Source: F23-D06 sp947167635
GTDB taxonomy: Bacteria; Bacteroidota; Bacteroidia; Bacteroidales; WCHB1-69
DNA: 14,283 bases
Assembly: GCA_947167635.1 (NCBI GenBank)
Contig: CAMVIT010000064.1
Location: forward strand, 1 to 14,283
Reading direction: 5' to 3'
Shown: positions 1 through 6,747 of the stretch, in pieces
Layout of the letters: each line of letters begins with the position of its first letter
How positions within the stretch are numbered: position 1 is the stretch's first letter
Made by a program: the position numbers and the translations under genes
The notes under the pieces: generated by a model
What the model was told of the DNA's origin: nothing
The model's database searches: none
The model's input: only the letters and a program-made list of their open reading frames with translations

Positions 1-2
1 CC

Positions 3-965
3 TCGTGGATAACCTATACGGATGGGGAAGCCGTGCAGCACCTGCACTACCTGCCCTGGGGCGAGGAGTTTGTGGACCAACGCATTACGGATTTCTCCGC
101 CCGTCACACCTTCTCCGCAAAGGAACGCGACTCCGAAACCGGCTTAAGCTACTTTGGAGCAAGGTATTACAGCAGCGATTTGAGCATCTGGCTCAGCGTC
201 GATCCGATGAGTGACAAATATCCGTCTCTGAGCCCGTATGTGTATTGCGCGGACAACCCGGTGAAGTTGGTGGACCCGAATGGGGAAGATGTTTGGATTC
301 CTGGATTAGACGAAAAAGGAAATGTGACGTACACGGCCGAAGCGGGTGACAGTTTTGACTCTTTTGTTTCACAATTTGATTGTCGCGATGTTAATGGACG
401 ATATCGCGATGATAAAGGACAATACATAAGCGAGAAAATTTTCAATAATGCTAAGTTAAATAAAACAGGAAACATTAAAGAGGGTACTGTAATCAAGGGT
501 GAGCATGTCAAAAAAGCCACAAATGGGTCAGATGTGTTGAAAGGAAATTGGCACAACATGAACGACTCTCAAAAATCTTCACAAGTCATGTTTGCCTTGA
601 TGTACGGAGCCCATCGTGACTTGACAGTCAATGGTTTACCTGCTATCAATTTGAATGATTTTATTAACGGATTCGAGATTCCTTCGTCAGGAAAATGGTT
701 TTATAATGTGACTATTCCACTCAAGGGAGGAAGGATGATTTCCGCAGACATAAATTTCATGTCTTCAAGTGCTATAGAAGATCTAAAGGGAAATTTCCCA
801 GTAAGAACGTATGCGGAATGGGCAAATTTAAGTGAAAATCCTCGTAGTACCTGTACAGCCAATATTTTAGGTGCTAAAAATCCTACTGCCACCCACCCAT
901 TTAAATGCATCAGTTTTGTCATTTCCAAAAATGACTATAATGATTTTTGTAACTCTCTTAGATGA
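3..965 (+). CDS. RHS-repeat protein, 3' end with toxin tip 1 (5'-partial)
   Basis: The reading frame is open through the left edge, so this is the C-terminal end of a larger RHS/YD-repeat protein; a GTG at 33 is only an internal codon. The visible part has the end of the RHS shell (DGEAVQHLHYLPWGEEF), then the RHS-associated core (SAKERDSETG, RYYSSDLSIWLS, DPMSDKY, PVKLVDPNGE, ending at base 287). After DPNGE comes a 225-residue A+T-rich tip with no homology I recognise. Its first part (YTAEAGDSFDSF, later GTVIKG) is faintly LysM-like. RHS proteins are known to enclose a C-terminal toxin in a shell and release it into competitor cells. Toxin activity here is inferred from position and from the overlapping downstream gene. 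Of the three cassettes this is the only one attached to an RHS body, so it is the likely expressed copy. Confidence 0.9.
   Translation, partial: SWITYTDGEAVQHLHYLPWGEEFVDQRITDFSARHTFSAKERDSETGLSYFGARYYSSDLSIWLSVDPMSDKYPSLSPYVYCADNPVKLVDPNGEDVWIPGLDEKGNVTYTAEAGDSFDSFVSQFDCRDVNGRYRDDKGQYISEKIFNNAKLNKTGNIKEGTVIKGEHVKKATNGSDVLKGNWHNMNDSQKSSQVMFALMYGAHRDLTVNGLPAINLNDFINGFEIPSSGKWFYNVTIPLKGGRMISADINFMSSSAIEDLKGNFPVRTYAEWANLSENPRSTCTANILGAKNPTATHPFKCISFVISKNDYNDFCNSLR
104..287 (+). repeat. RHS core direct repeat, copy 1 (184 bp)
   Basis: This copy sits in the complete RHS gene and encodes HTFSAKE to DPNGE. It aligns without gaps to copies 2 and 3. I counted about 15 differences from copy 3 (roughly 92% identity). 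A 33-bp stretch at 165-197 is identical in all three copies. Sequence similarity stops abruptly after the GAA of DPNGE, where the variable tip begins. Confidence 0.9.
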
Positions 966-1618
966 TGAACAACAAAACGTTAATCATGTTGGTCGTGCTT
1001 TTAAATAGCATGATATGCATAGCGCAAGAGCCCACACGAACAGTGGAGCTCCATGACTTCTGTGCTAATTTGCCCATTGAAGGTACTACGGCAGATTTGT
1101 TCCTTTTCTTGAACAATAGCAAACACATTACAATTAGTACTAACGAACCTATAAGTTATCATCATTTGTGGAGAACGGATTCAACAATGGAGTCAGGGGT
1201 TGACGAATATGTCGTCAACATAATTACAGTCAAAGGCATTACCTATTTTGAAAACAATGGCAAAATTCGATTGGCCACATTAGATTTAAAAAAAAATCGC
1301 AAAGTTAAAATCCAATTGTTAGGTCCTCTTTCTGTTTTATTGTCACGCAAGCTCAAAATGGAACAACTGCTTCAAATTTCTCAAGAAGAACCACCCATCC
1401 CGATTCCATATACACATGCCCCATTTAACTTAAAACGGAAAACATATCCTGACAGCATGGTATACTATGAAATTGTCTATTTCACCGGAGAAAACGATGG
1501 CGGTACGTTTCTACATTTGTATTTTGACACTAAAAAGCGGCTTCGACTGATAACTATCGACTATTATAACGAAGATATTGTGATACATCGAAAATTTCCT
1601 CCAAAAGCAAACAATTAA
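962..1618 (+). CDS. Exported immunity candidate for RHS tip 1
   Basis: This 218-residue protein starts inside the stop region of the RHS tip (ATGA overlap), which implies translational coupling and a toxin-immunity pair. An ATG at 965 is an alternative start. The N-terminus is a signal peptide (hydrophobic LIMLVVLLNSMICIA, likely cleavage near A-Q) without a clear lipobox, so the product should be periplasmic. I do not recognise a domain; the rest is mixed alpha/beta with a Lys-rich C-terminal third. The role is inferred from gene order: RHS immunity genes lie directly downstream of their toxin. The last residues may be affected by a frameshift, because coding-like sequence continues in another frame after the stop. 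Confidence 0.75.
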   Translation: MMNNKTLIMLVVLLNSMICIAQEPTRTVELHDFCANLPIEGTTADLFLFLNNSKHITISTNEPISYHHLWRTDSTMESGVDEYVVNIITVKGITYFENNGKIRLATLDLKKNRKVKIQLLGPLSVLLSRKLKMEQLLQISQEEPPIPIPYTHAPFNLKRKTYPDSMVYYEIVYFTGENDGGTFLHLYFDTKKRLRLITIDYYNEDIVIHRKFPPKANN

Positions 1619-1664
1619 CTTAGAAGAATCATACAAAGAATCCTTCGCTTCAAATAAATTCGTC

Positions 1665-1801
1665 ATTCGCTCTGTCAAAAAAACAATGACCCCAAACCGA
1701 ACATATAGTCCCATTCTTCCCGTCCGTACATCCCGCCTGCAGGGACGCAGATGGCTTCGTGGCCTCGCAACCGCTAACTACTCACTGCTAACTGCTAACT
1801 T
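1665..1801 (+). repeat. Intergenic repeat (type I) and heptamer tract before cassette 2
   Basis: Bases 1668-1730 align imperfectly with 5019-5085: a CGCnCnGTCAAAAA start, then AATGA, CCGAACAT and CCCGTCCGT in the same order. At 1731-1745 a small hairpin follows (TCCC/GGGA around the 8-bp palindrome CCTGCAGG). Bases 1774-1801 are four imperfect heptamers of the type CTAACTA, CTCACTG, CTAACTG. The tract ends 3 bases before the RHS core copy. I saw no gene of its own here. The ATG credited to the orphan cassette lies inside this repeat. Confidence 0.55.
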
Positions 1802-2531
1802 GTCTCACACCTTCTCCGCAAAAGAAAAGGACACTGAAACCGGTCTAAGCTACTTCGGCTCACGCTATTACAGCAGCGATTTGAGCATCTGGCTCAGCAT
1901 CGACCCGATGAGTGACAAGTATCCTTCTTTAAGCCCGTATGTGTATTGCGCGGACAACCCGGTGAAGCTGGTGGACCCGAATGGGGAAAAGATACGAGGT
2001 TTTTCTATTAACGAGAAAGGTTCAATCGTAATAGATGAGAAAAAAGCGAGCAAACATGCTGTAAAAATATATAATGCTATGAGTAAAACAGAGATAGGGC
2101 GTAACCAATTTGCTAAAATGGTATCGTCTGAAACGAAAATACGACTAGTCGTAACTAAAAGAAAACTTGCAGGTGCTCACGGTTTTACCCGAGGTTATCG
2201 AGTTGAAGATAATCAATATAAAAGAGCAAAAATAGTAATTTCAACGGCAAATCTAAACGACCGATTCGGTAATGCTACCGATGAAGAACTCATTAATGCT
2301 GTTGGCGTTCATGAATCCGTACATGCTATTGACCCTGAGCAATTTGCCAAGGACAATTTGCAACCTGGTTCCTGGGAGACAGAGAGAAAACCTACAGAAA
2401 TGGAATACACTTCTCGTACACAATATAATAATGGGAATAATGAATCTTTTAAAGATGCCTATGAAAACCCAAGTGAAAACTTAGATGATTATAATAACAA
2501 AAAACCTGCATATCATTTATTGTCAGACTAA
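1686..2531 (+). CDS. Orphan RHS core fragment with metallopeptidase-like toxin tip 2
   Basis: The ORF holds no RHS body. About 40 residues translated from a non-coding repeat precede the RHS core (SHTFSAKEKD to DPNGE, residues ~41-101), followed by a 180-residue tip. The tip contains HESVH at residues 209-213 in the context GVHESVHAID, a classic HExxH zincin motif with two His ligands and a catalytic Glu. E238 in PTEMEY, 25 residues after the second His, is a plausible third ligand. I infer a secreted zinc-peptidase toxin; the family was not identified. The ATG at 1686 lies inside an intergenic repeat, and I saw no TTTG-containing promoter element between 1619 and 1804. The cassette is therefore probably silent until recombined onto an RHS body. 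The frame stays open upstream to 1584. An exported lipoprotein follows 15 bp downstream. Confidence 0.8.
   Translation: MTPNRTYSPILPVRTSRLQGRRWLRGLATANYSLLTANLSHTFSAKEKDTETGLSYFGSRYYSSDLSIWLSIDPMSDKYPSLSPYVYCADNPVKLVDPNGEKIRGFSINEKGSIVIDEKKASKHAVKIYNAMSKTEIGRNQFAKMVSSETKIRLVVTKRKLAGAHGFTRGYRVEDNQYKRAKIVISTANLNDRFGNATDEELINAVGVHESVHAIDPEQFAKDNLQPGSWETERKPTEMEYTSRTQYNNGNNESFKDAYENPSENLDDYNNKKPAYHLLSD
1805..1988 (+). repeat. RHS core direct repeat, copy 2 (184 bp)
   Basis: Gapless counterpart of the 104-287 segment. Its 5' edge is preceded directly by a heptamer repeat tract and not by RHS coding sequence, so the core has been cut off from its RHS body at the TCTCACACC junction. The differences I noticed include AAAGGAC for AACGCGAC and AAGCTG for AAGTTG, many of them synonymous or conservative. 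Confidence 0.9.
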
Positions 2532-2546
2532 AAACACCAACCGATC

Positions 2547-2921
2547 ATGACAAAGATATATCCTTTATTCATATTGATATGGGTGACATTTTTGCTTGGC
2601 ACTTCCTGTAATACAAACATTTATTTAAGGCCTAATATAAATAAAAAAGATATTAACAATCAGAAAAATGATTTGTGGATATGTGTTGACACTGTTACAG
2701 ATCGAATAATTATTTCCAAATATAAAAATGGCAAATTAAATGGTTATTACTTAAGTTACTACTATAATAATGGAATTCTATCGGAGAAAGGATACTATAA
2801 GAATGGAGAAAAGTATGGTGTTTGGAGAGGTTATACAATTCAGGGACGTCCATCAAGTGTGATTAAATATAATCGAAAAGGACAAGTTATTAGCATAAAA
2901 TTGTATAATAACGGTTGGTGA
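2547..2921 (+). CDS. MORN/YwqK-like lipoprotein, immunity candidate for tip 2
   Basis: This is a 124-residue protein. The N-terminal lipoprotein signal ends in the lipobox LGTSC (lipidated Cys21), so the mature protein should be membrane-anchored in the envelope. Residues ~59-115 contain MORN_2-type repeats: YKNGKLNGYY, YYNNGILSEKGYYKNGEKYG and YNRKGQVISIKLYNNG. This is the pattern of proteins commonly annotated as YwqK-family antitoxins. It starts 15 bp after the metallopeptidase-like tip, with no other gene between, so it is the likely immunity protein. An envelope location would suit a toxin acting in the periplasm. MORN repeats also occur in unrelated proteins, so specific binding to tip 2 is inference. 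Confidence 0.75.
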   Translation: MTKIYPLFILIWVTFLLGTSCNTNIYLRPNINKKDINNQKNDLWICVDTVTDRIIISKYKNGKLNGYYLSYYYNNGILSEKGYYKNGEKYGVWRGYTIQGRPSSVIKYNRKGQVISIKLYNNGW

Positions 2922-3377
2922 TTGATTTACAGGTAATGTTTTTTTATATCTAACCCCCTTTTTAGTCATAGTGCACAAAAAGAAAAAAAAGTAACGATCG
3001 ATTGCGTGTTTTTACCGTCCCAACCAGTGACGGATGTTTAGGCTACAAACTACAGGATTATGACAACCCCGCAGGGTAACCATCTACATCAACGGCAAGG
3101 AGGTGGAGGCCTCCGTCATATTCGGATTTTTCGTATTTTCGCCACCTCCAAAACCACCGCCGATGAATCGCTGCCAACCATATTGTCAAATGAATCCCCT
3201 CACGGGGATTTGGCCCGCATACGAAAACGCCATCAGCTACAGATATGTATCCCCTGACGGGGATGAGGGGCGCAACAACCAACATCTCGGCGCGCATTAC
3301 GTTTCCGCCACAATGCCACCACGATGTAACGGCGCTACCATAACTCTTCATTCTCCATTCTTAATTCTTAATTGGTC
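2922..3377. other. 456-bp spacer between immunity 2 and cassette 3
   Basis: I support no gene here. Bases 2922-3050 are A+T-rich with T and A runs and show no promoter or terminator I trust. Bases 3136-3180 belong to the type I intergenic repeat (TTTTCGCC, AAAACCACC, GATGAA, TGCC-AAC). Bases 3193-3264 carry twin hairpins. Bases 3349-3376 are four heptamers of the CATTCTC/CATTCTT/AATTCTT type, abutting the RHS core. Both strands are open for about 100 codons, but the translations look like hairpin-derived low-complexity text. Confidence 0.6.
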
Positions 3378-4167
3378 TCACACCTTCTCCGCAAAAGAAC
3401 GCGACTCTGAAACTGGCCTATCCTACTTTGGCTCACGGTATTACAGCAGCGATTTGAGCATCTGGCTCAGCGTGGATCCGATGAGTGACAAATATCCGTC
3501 ATTGAGCCCGTATGTGTATTGTGCGAACAACCCTGTGAAGTTGGTGGACCCGAATGGGGAAAAATTCAGATTGATTGGAAGGAATGCCAATGTTGCTTTT
3601 AGAAATTATTTGATTTCCCATAAGGGAGTAGATTGCATAAATATGTATGAGGCGTTTTCGTTATCCGATGCTGACCCTAATATGATTATGTTTAAGGATT
3701 ACAATATCACATATAAACAATTTTCATCTCAATATCATAAAGTAACAGGTGAAAGGATGAATAATAAAGACGCTAAAAAACTTTTTAAAGCAATAAAGAG
3801 CGATGTGTTTATTGAAGTGAATCTTATCTCAAAGAAATCTATACCTGAAGATTGTCTCAATGACGTATATGGATTCGAATTCTTATTGGGTATTTCTAAC
3901 TTTACTGATAAACCGCTATCAGACAATCCTGCATTAGCGCCATTAATGATTGATATAAATTCCGTTAATTTCAATGAGATTTTCAGCTTTTGTGCTGCTA
4001 ATATTGAAACCAGTGATTCAAAATTCTTCTACAACACTACGGGGAACAAGGCAATGATGAATCCTCCAGTAGGATTTATGTTGGTTAATGCGAGAGATAA
4101 ATCAACAGAACAGGCACAAGAATCTTTAATCAAGGAAATATTGGATTTCTATAATTCGGTTAAATAA
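3103..4167 (+). CDS. Orphan RHS core fragment with toxin tip 3
   Basis: This is a second orphan cassette. The reading frame is open from 3064, but everything before the core at 3378 is translated intergenic repeat (Pro-rich, hairpin-derived text). The GTG at 3103 and the ATGs at 3163 and 3190 are all doubtful starts. The core runs from WSHTFSAKERD to DPNGE (ending at base 3561). The tip that follows is 201 residues, A+T-rich and of no family I recognise. It lacks HExxH and any nuclease signature I could see. The next gene starts 3 bases after its stop codon, as expected for an immunity partner. No TAnnTTTG element was found on this strand in 2922-3377, so independent expression is doubtful. 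Confidence 0.75.
   Translation: MEASVIFGFFVFSPPPKPPPMNRCQPYCQMNPLTGIWPAYENAISYRYVSPDGDEGRNNQHLGAHYVSATMPPRCNGATITLHSPFLILNWSHTFSAKERDSETGLSYFGSRYYSSDLSIWLSVDPMSDKYPSLSPYVYCANNPVKLVDPNGEKFRLIGRNANVAFRNYLISHKGVDCINMYEAFSLSDADPNMIMFKDYNITYKQFSSQYHKVTGERMNNKDAKKLFKAIKSDVFIEVNLISKKSIPEDCLNDVYGFEFLLGISNFTDKPLSDNPALAPLMIDINSVNFNEIFSFCAANIETSDSKFFYNTTGNKAMMNPPVGFMLVNARDKSTEQAQESLIKEILDFYNSVK
3193..3264. repeat. Twin hairpins with CCCC/GGGG stems
   Basis: Bases 3193-3210 form AATCCCC-TCAC-GGGGATT (7-bp perfect stem). Bases 3249-3264 form ATCCCC-TGAC-GGGGAT (6-bp stem). The two 16-bp cores are direct repeats with a single mismatch in the loop, spaced 55 bp apart. Similar C-run/G-run hairpins occur at 6845-6857 and 11631-11643. 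Confidence 0.6.
3378..3561 (+). repeat. RHS core direct repeat, copy 3 (184 bp)
   Basis: Third gapless copy, again starting at CTCACACC directly after a heptamer tract and ending at the GAA of DPNGE. The encoded core differs from copy 1 only in residues such as A/S in YFG(A/S)RYY and D/N in YCA(D/N)NP. It would serve as a homology arm for tip exchange with copies 1 and 2. Confidence 0.9.
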
Positions 4168-4169
4168 TT

Positions 4170-4979
4170 ATGAGAATCACAAGTTTATTAGCCATAGTTC
4201 TCTCTTTCGTTCTGACAACATATGCTCAAACATACGCCGTTTTTTTAGACGACACCCTCATTTATCATATTGACAAATCAAACTACAGCTATAAGTATCA
4301 ATTTAACGATAGTTTATCAGACGGTAATTGGGTGTTGTATGATCTTTACAGAAAAGACAGCCTATCCGTAAAGAAATTAGACGAACATATCCTTTTGTCC
4401 GAAACATTTAAAGGAAGATTGAGACACGGAAGGTCATATTGGTACAAGTATTCGTACAGCACTAGACGACATCCTCACCTTTATCTATCAATGACAATAG
4501 ATTATCAAGACGGAAAAATTGAAGGCATGATTGTAAAATACCAATCAGATGGAGTGCCGGCTTATGAGTGGTCTGTTTCTAACAACCAGCTTGATGGTAT
4601 ATGCGTGACATATGACACAGATCCTCAATACAGCGGGACACTGTTGACCATATCGTATTTTGAGAAAGACAGTCTTATTCGCTGGAATGATTATAAAAAT
4701 GGTTATGAGCTTATAGGGGAGGGAAAACGATTAAATGATGAAATAATTGAATACACTATATTTGAAAATAACAAGTTGAAATATAAATGCTATTATAAAA
4801 ATTATTATTTAGAGAGGTATTATGAATATTCAGATTATCAGGTTGTTAAGAAGGCGGATTATGGACCTTTCTATCCTGTCAACATGAGAGATTCCATTTT
4901 TGGAATTTATCATCCTCGGTACACAAAATACGAATGGATGTATTGGTTTTATGTCGTCCTATCTCATCAAGAAGAATAG
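4170..4979 (+). CDS. Exported MORN-like immunity candidate for tip 3
   Basis: This 269-residue protein begins 2 bases after the stop codon of tip 3, so the two are surely co-transcribed and probably translationally coupled. Residues 1-20 (MRITSLLAIVLSFVLTTYAQ) form a signal peptide with an A-Q cleavage site and no lipobox, giving a predicted periplasmic location. The mature part has several divergent MORN-like units (SLSDGNWVLYD, FKGRLRHGRSYWYK, YQDGKIEGMIVKYQ, SNNQLDGICVTYD), the same architecture as the partner of tip 2 but longer and more degenerate. The C-terminal ~70 residues are rich in Tyr and aromatic residues and lack clear repeats. Immunity function is inferred from gene order and architecture. 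Confidence 0.72.
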   Translation: MRITSLLAIVLSFVLTTYAQTYAVFLDDTLIYHIDKSNYSYKYQFNDSLSDGNWVLYDLYRKDSLSVKKLDEHILLSETFKGRLRHGRSYWYKYSYSTRRHPHLYLSMTIDYQDGKIEGMIVKYQSDGVPAYEWSVSNNQLDGICVTYDTDPQYSGTLLTISYFEKDSLIRWNDYKNGYELIGEGKRLNDEIIEYTIFENNKLKYKCYYKNYYLERYYEYSDYQVVKKADYGPFYPVNMRDSIFGIYHPRYTKYEWMYWFYVVLSHQEE

Positions 4980-5301
4980 TATCTTGTAAAGTTGACATAC
5001 TGAATTAAGAATTATTTTCGCCCCGTCAAAAACCACCAATGAACCGATGCCGAACATGTCGCCCCGTCCGTCATGTCCCCGCCTCCCTTTTGCGGAATGC
5101 GGACGGAACCATGTGCCCGCACACCTCCGGCGTGCGCGTGGGTTTGTGTGCCGCCTTTGCTACCGAGCCCTGCAGACCAACGGCCTGCCGTTTGACACAA
5201 ACGAGTAGCTTTTTCCCGCGCACCGTCAGGTGTGCAAAGCTTTGTGAAAAATGGTTGTCGTATCTCTCCGAGGCTATTAGCCATTAACTCTTAACTATTA
5301 T
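4980..5301. other. 322-bp convergent spacer with intergenic repeats
   Basis: The + strand RHS cassettes and the - strand polysaccharide block converge here. Bases 5001-5014 are two heptamers (TGAATTA, AGAATTA). Bases 5015-5100 are a copy of the type I intergenic repeat. Bases 5179-5192 form the hairpin AACGGC-CT-GCCGTT. An imperfect stem lies near 5218-5235 (GCGCACC/GGTGTGC). Bases 5283-5303 are three heptamers (ATTAACT, CTTAACT, ATTATCT) overlapping the flippase stop codon. Two 80-90-codon ORFs on opposite strands overlap here; neither looks like a real protein. I saw no classic terminator. Confidence 0.55.
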
Positions 5302-6747
5302 CTATCTCCTCCTCACCTTCTGCAACACAATCTCCTTGTACGTCTCGTACGCCTCCATCTTGAAAAGGACGGAGAAGAGCCAATAGAGCGCCACATAGGC
5401 GATGATTTGCAACGCCATCACAATGTAAGGGTGGAACGGCAGCAGCTGGCCGCCGAAATAGACCGCCACGGCTAACAGCGCCGCCAGCAGATAACAGAAC
5501 CCCACATCTTTCACTTGGCTCCAAATGCCGTAGTTTATCAGTTTCTTGTTCACGAAGGCGTTGATGATGAAGCTGATATAACCCACCGAGGTTACCGCCC
5601 ACAACAGACCGTAAATGCCGAAACGCACCCCTAAAAAGATGAGCCCGATGCCGATAAGTCGCTTTGCTACCTGCACCACAAAGAAGATGTTGCTCTTGCC
5701 GAGCGACTTGATGACATTGGTGTTCAGTGTGTTGAGCGTGTAAATCATGCTGGAGATGCAAAGAATCTGGAAGAAGGGTACCGAGGGTTCCCATTGCGCC
5801 CCGTATAACAGAAGTATCAAAGGTTTCGCCACGGCAATCATCAAAGCCATCAAGGGGAAGTTGAGGTAAGTGATGGCCTTGATATTGCGGCGCACTGCGC
5901 TGAGCAGGCGCACCCGGTCATCCTGCATCGCCGCGAAGACAGGGAAGGAGACCTGGTTGACAATCTGCGACAGCGATTCAGTGGGCACGGACTCCAACTT
6001 GCGCCCCTGCGAGTAGTAGCCGAGGTCGGTGGCCGAATAGAGCTTGCCGATGATGAGGCTCTGCAGGTTCGTATAGACCGTTTCCACCAGGGAGGATAAC
6101 GCCATCAACCCGCCGAAGGCGAATAGCTCCTTCAAAGAGACGAGACTGAATTCAAGGGTGGGCCGCCAGTCGCTCATCTTCCACAATAGCAGCACACTGG
6201 TGAGTGCGGTGACCAGCTGCGACACCACCAAGCTCCAGATGCCACATCCGAGCAGTGCCATGGTGATGGCAACAACCATGCCCACAAATGTGGCCACGAT
6301 GTTCCGAATGGACAGCTCCTTGAAACGGAGTTGCTTTTGCAGCTGACAAGACTGAACCATCGAGAATGCCTGGATGAGCAGCACCCAGCTTTGCACTCTC
6401 AGCACCTTGGTGAGCAGGGGCATTTCATAATAGCGAGAGATGGCGGGCGCACAAAGGTATAATATCCCGATGAACAGCAAGGAGACGGCAAGATTGAAAT
6501 AAAAGACCGAGGTGAAGTCGGTTTGCGAAGGCTCCTTCTTCTGCACCAAGGCGGAGCCGAAGCCCGAAAAGACAAAGACAGTGGAGACGGCAATGAAGAT
6601 ATGGAGCATCGCAATGCAACCGAAATCGGCGGGCATCAACAACCGCGCCAACACCATGTTGGAGACAAACGAGAGCCCCACGGAACCGAACTTGCCGATT
6701 CCGCTCCAGAACATTCCGGCTATGGTTTTTTCTCTCAAAGTGGTCAT
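5302..6747 (-). CDS. Polysaccharide flippase, Wzx/WzxC-like (MOP superfamily)
   Basis: A 481-residue polytopic membrane protein with roughly 12-14 hydrophobic segments. The N-terminus has the family signature (KTIAGMFWSG, then VLARLLMPADFGCIAM at ~33-48), typical of lipopolysaccharide biosynthesis flippases of the Polysacc_synt_3/WzxC group. Known members move undecaprenyl-linked oligosaccharides from the cytoplasmic to the periplasmic face of the inner membrane. Position downstream of rfbA, ugd and the dehydrogenase on the same strand supports a role in exporting a capsule, O-antigen or exopolysaccharide unit. The substrate cannot be read from the sequence. The ATG at 6747 is directly preceded by a heptamer tract, with no Shine-Dalgarno sequence visible. 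The C-terminus is basic (QKVRRR). Confidence 0.88.
   Translation of the reverse strand: MTTLREKTIAGMFWSGIGKFGSVGLSFVSNMVLARLLMPADFGCIAMLHIFIAVSTVFVFSGFGSALVQKKEPSQTDFTSVFYFNLAVSLLFIGILYLCAPAISRYYEMPLLTKVLRVQSWVLLIQAFSMVQSCQLQKQLRFKELSIRNIVATFVGMVVAITMALLGCGIWSLVVSQLVTALTSVLLLWKMSDWRPTLEFSLVSLKELFAFGGLMALSSLVETVYTNLQSLIIGKLYSATDLGYYSQGRKLESVPTESLSQIVNQVSFPVFAAMQDDRVRLLSAVRRNIKAITYLNFPLMALMIAVAKPLILLLYGAQWEPSVPFFQILCISSMIYTLNTLNTNVIKSLGKSNIFFVVQVAKRLIGIGLIFLGVRFGIYGLLWAVTSVGYISFIINAFVNKKLINYGIWSQVKDVGFCYLLAALLAVAVYFGGQLLPFHPYIVMALQIIAYVALYWLFSVLFKMEAYETYKEIVLQKVRRR

Noticed and set aside
3193..3264. CRISPR-like pair of repeats with a 39-bp spacer
   Set aside because: Only two copies of a 16-bp palindrome, no third repeat and no cas genes; it fits twin hairpins better.
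3058..3351. A 97-codon ORF on the - strand in the spacer before cassette 3
   Set aside because: It is built from the twin hairpins and the intergenic repeat, has no recognisable domain, and lacks a promoter.
5179..5244. Hairpins as a bidirectional terminator between the converging gene blocks
   Set aside because: The AACGGC-CT-GCCGTT stem has only a 2-base loop and no T-run follows on either strand; the CAAAGCTTTG palindrome is too short.
5012..5287. Two ORFs of 82-90 codons on opposite strands in the convergent spacer
   Set aside because: Both overlap the repeat-rich spacer and have compositions unlike real proteins. I cannot exclude a small gene, but nothing supports one.
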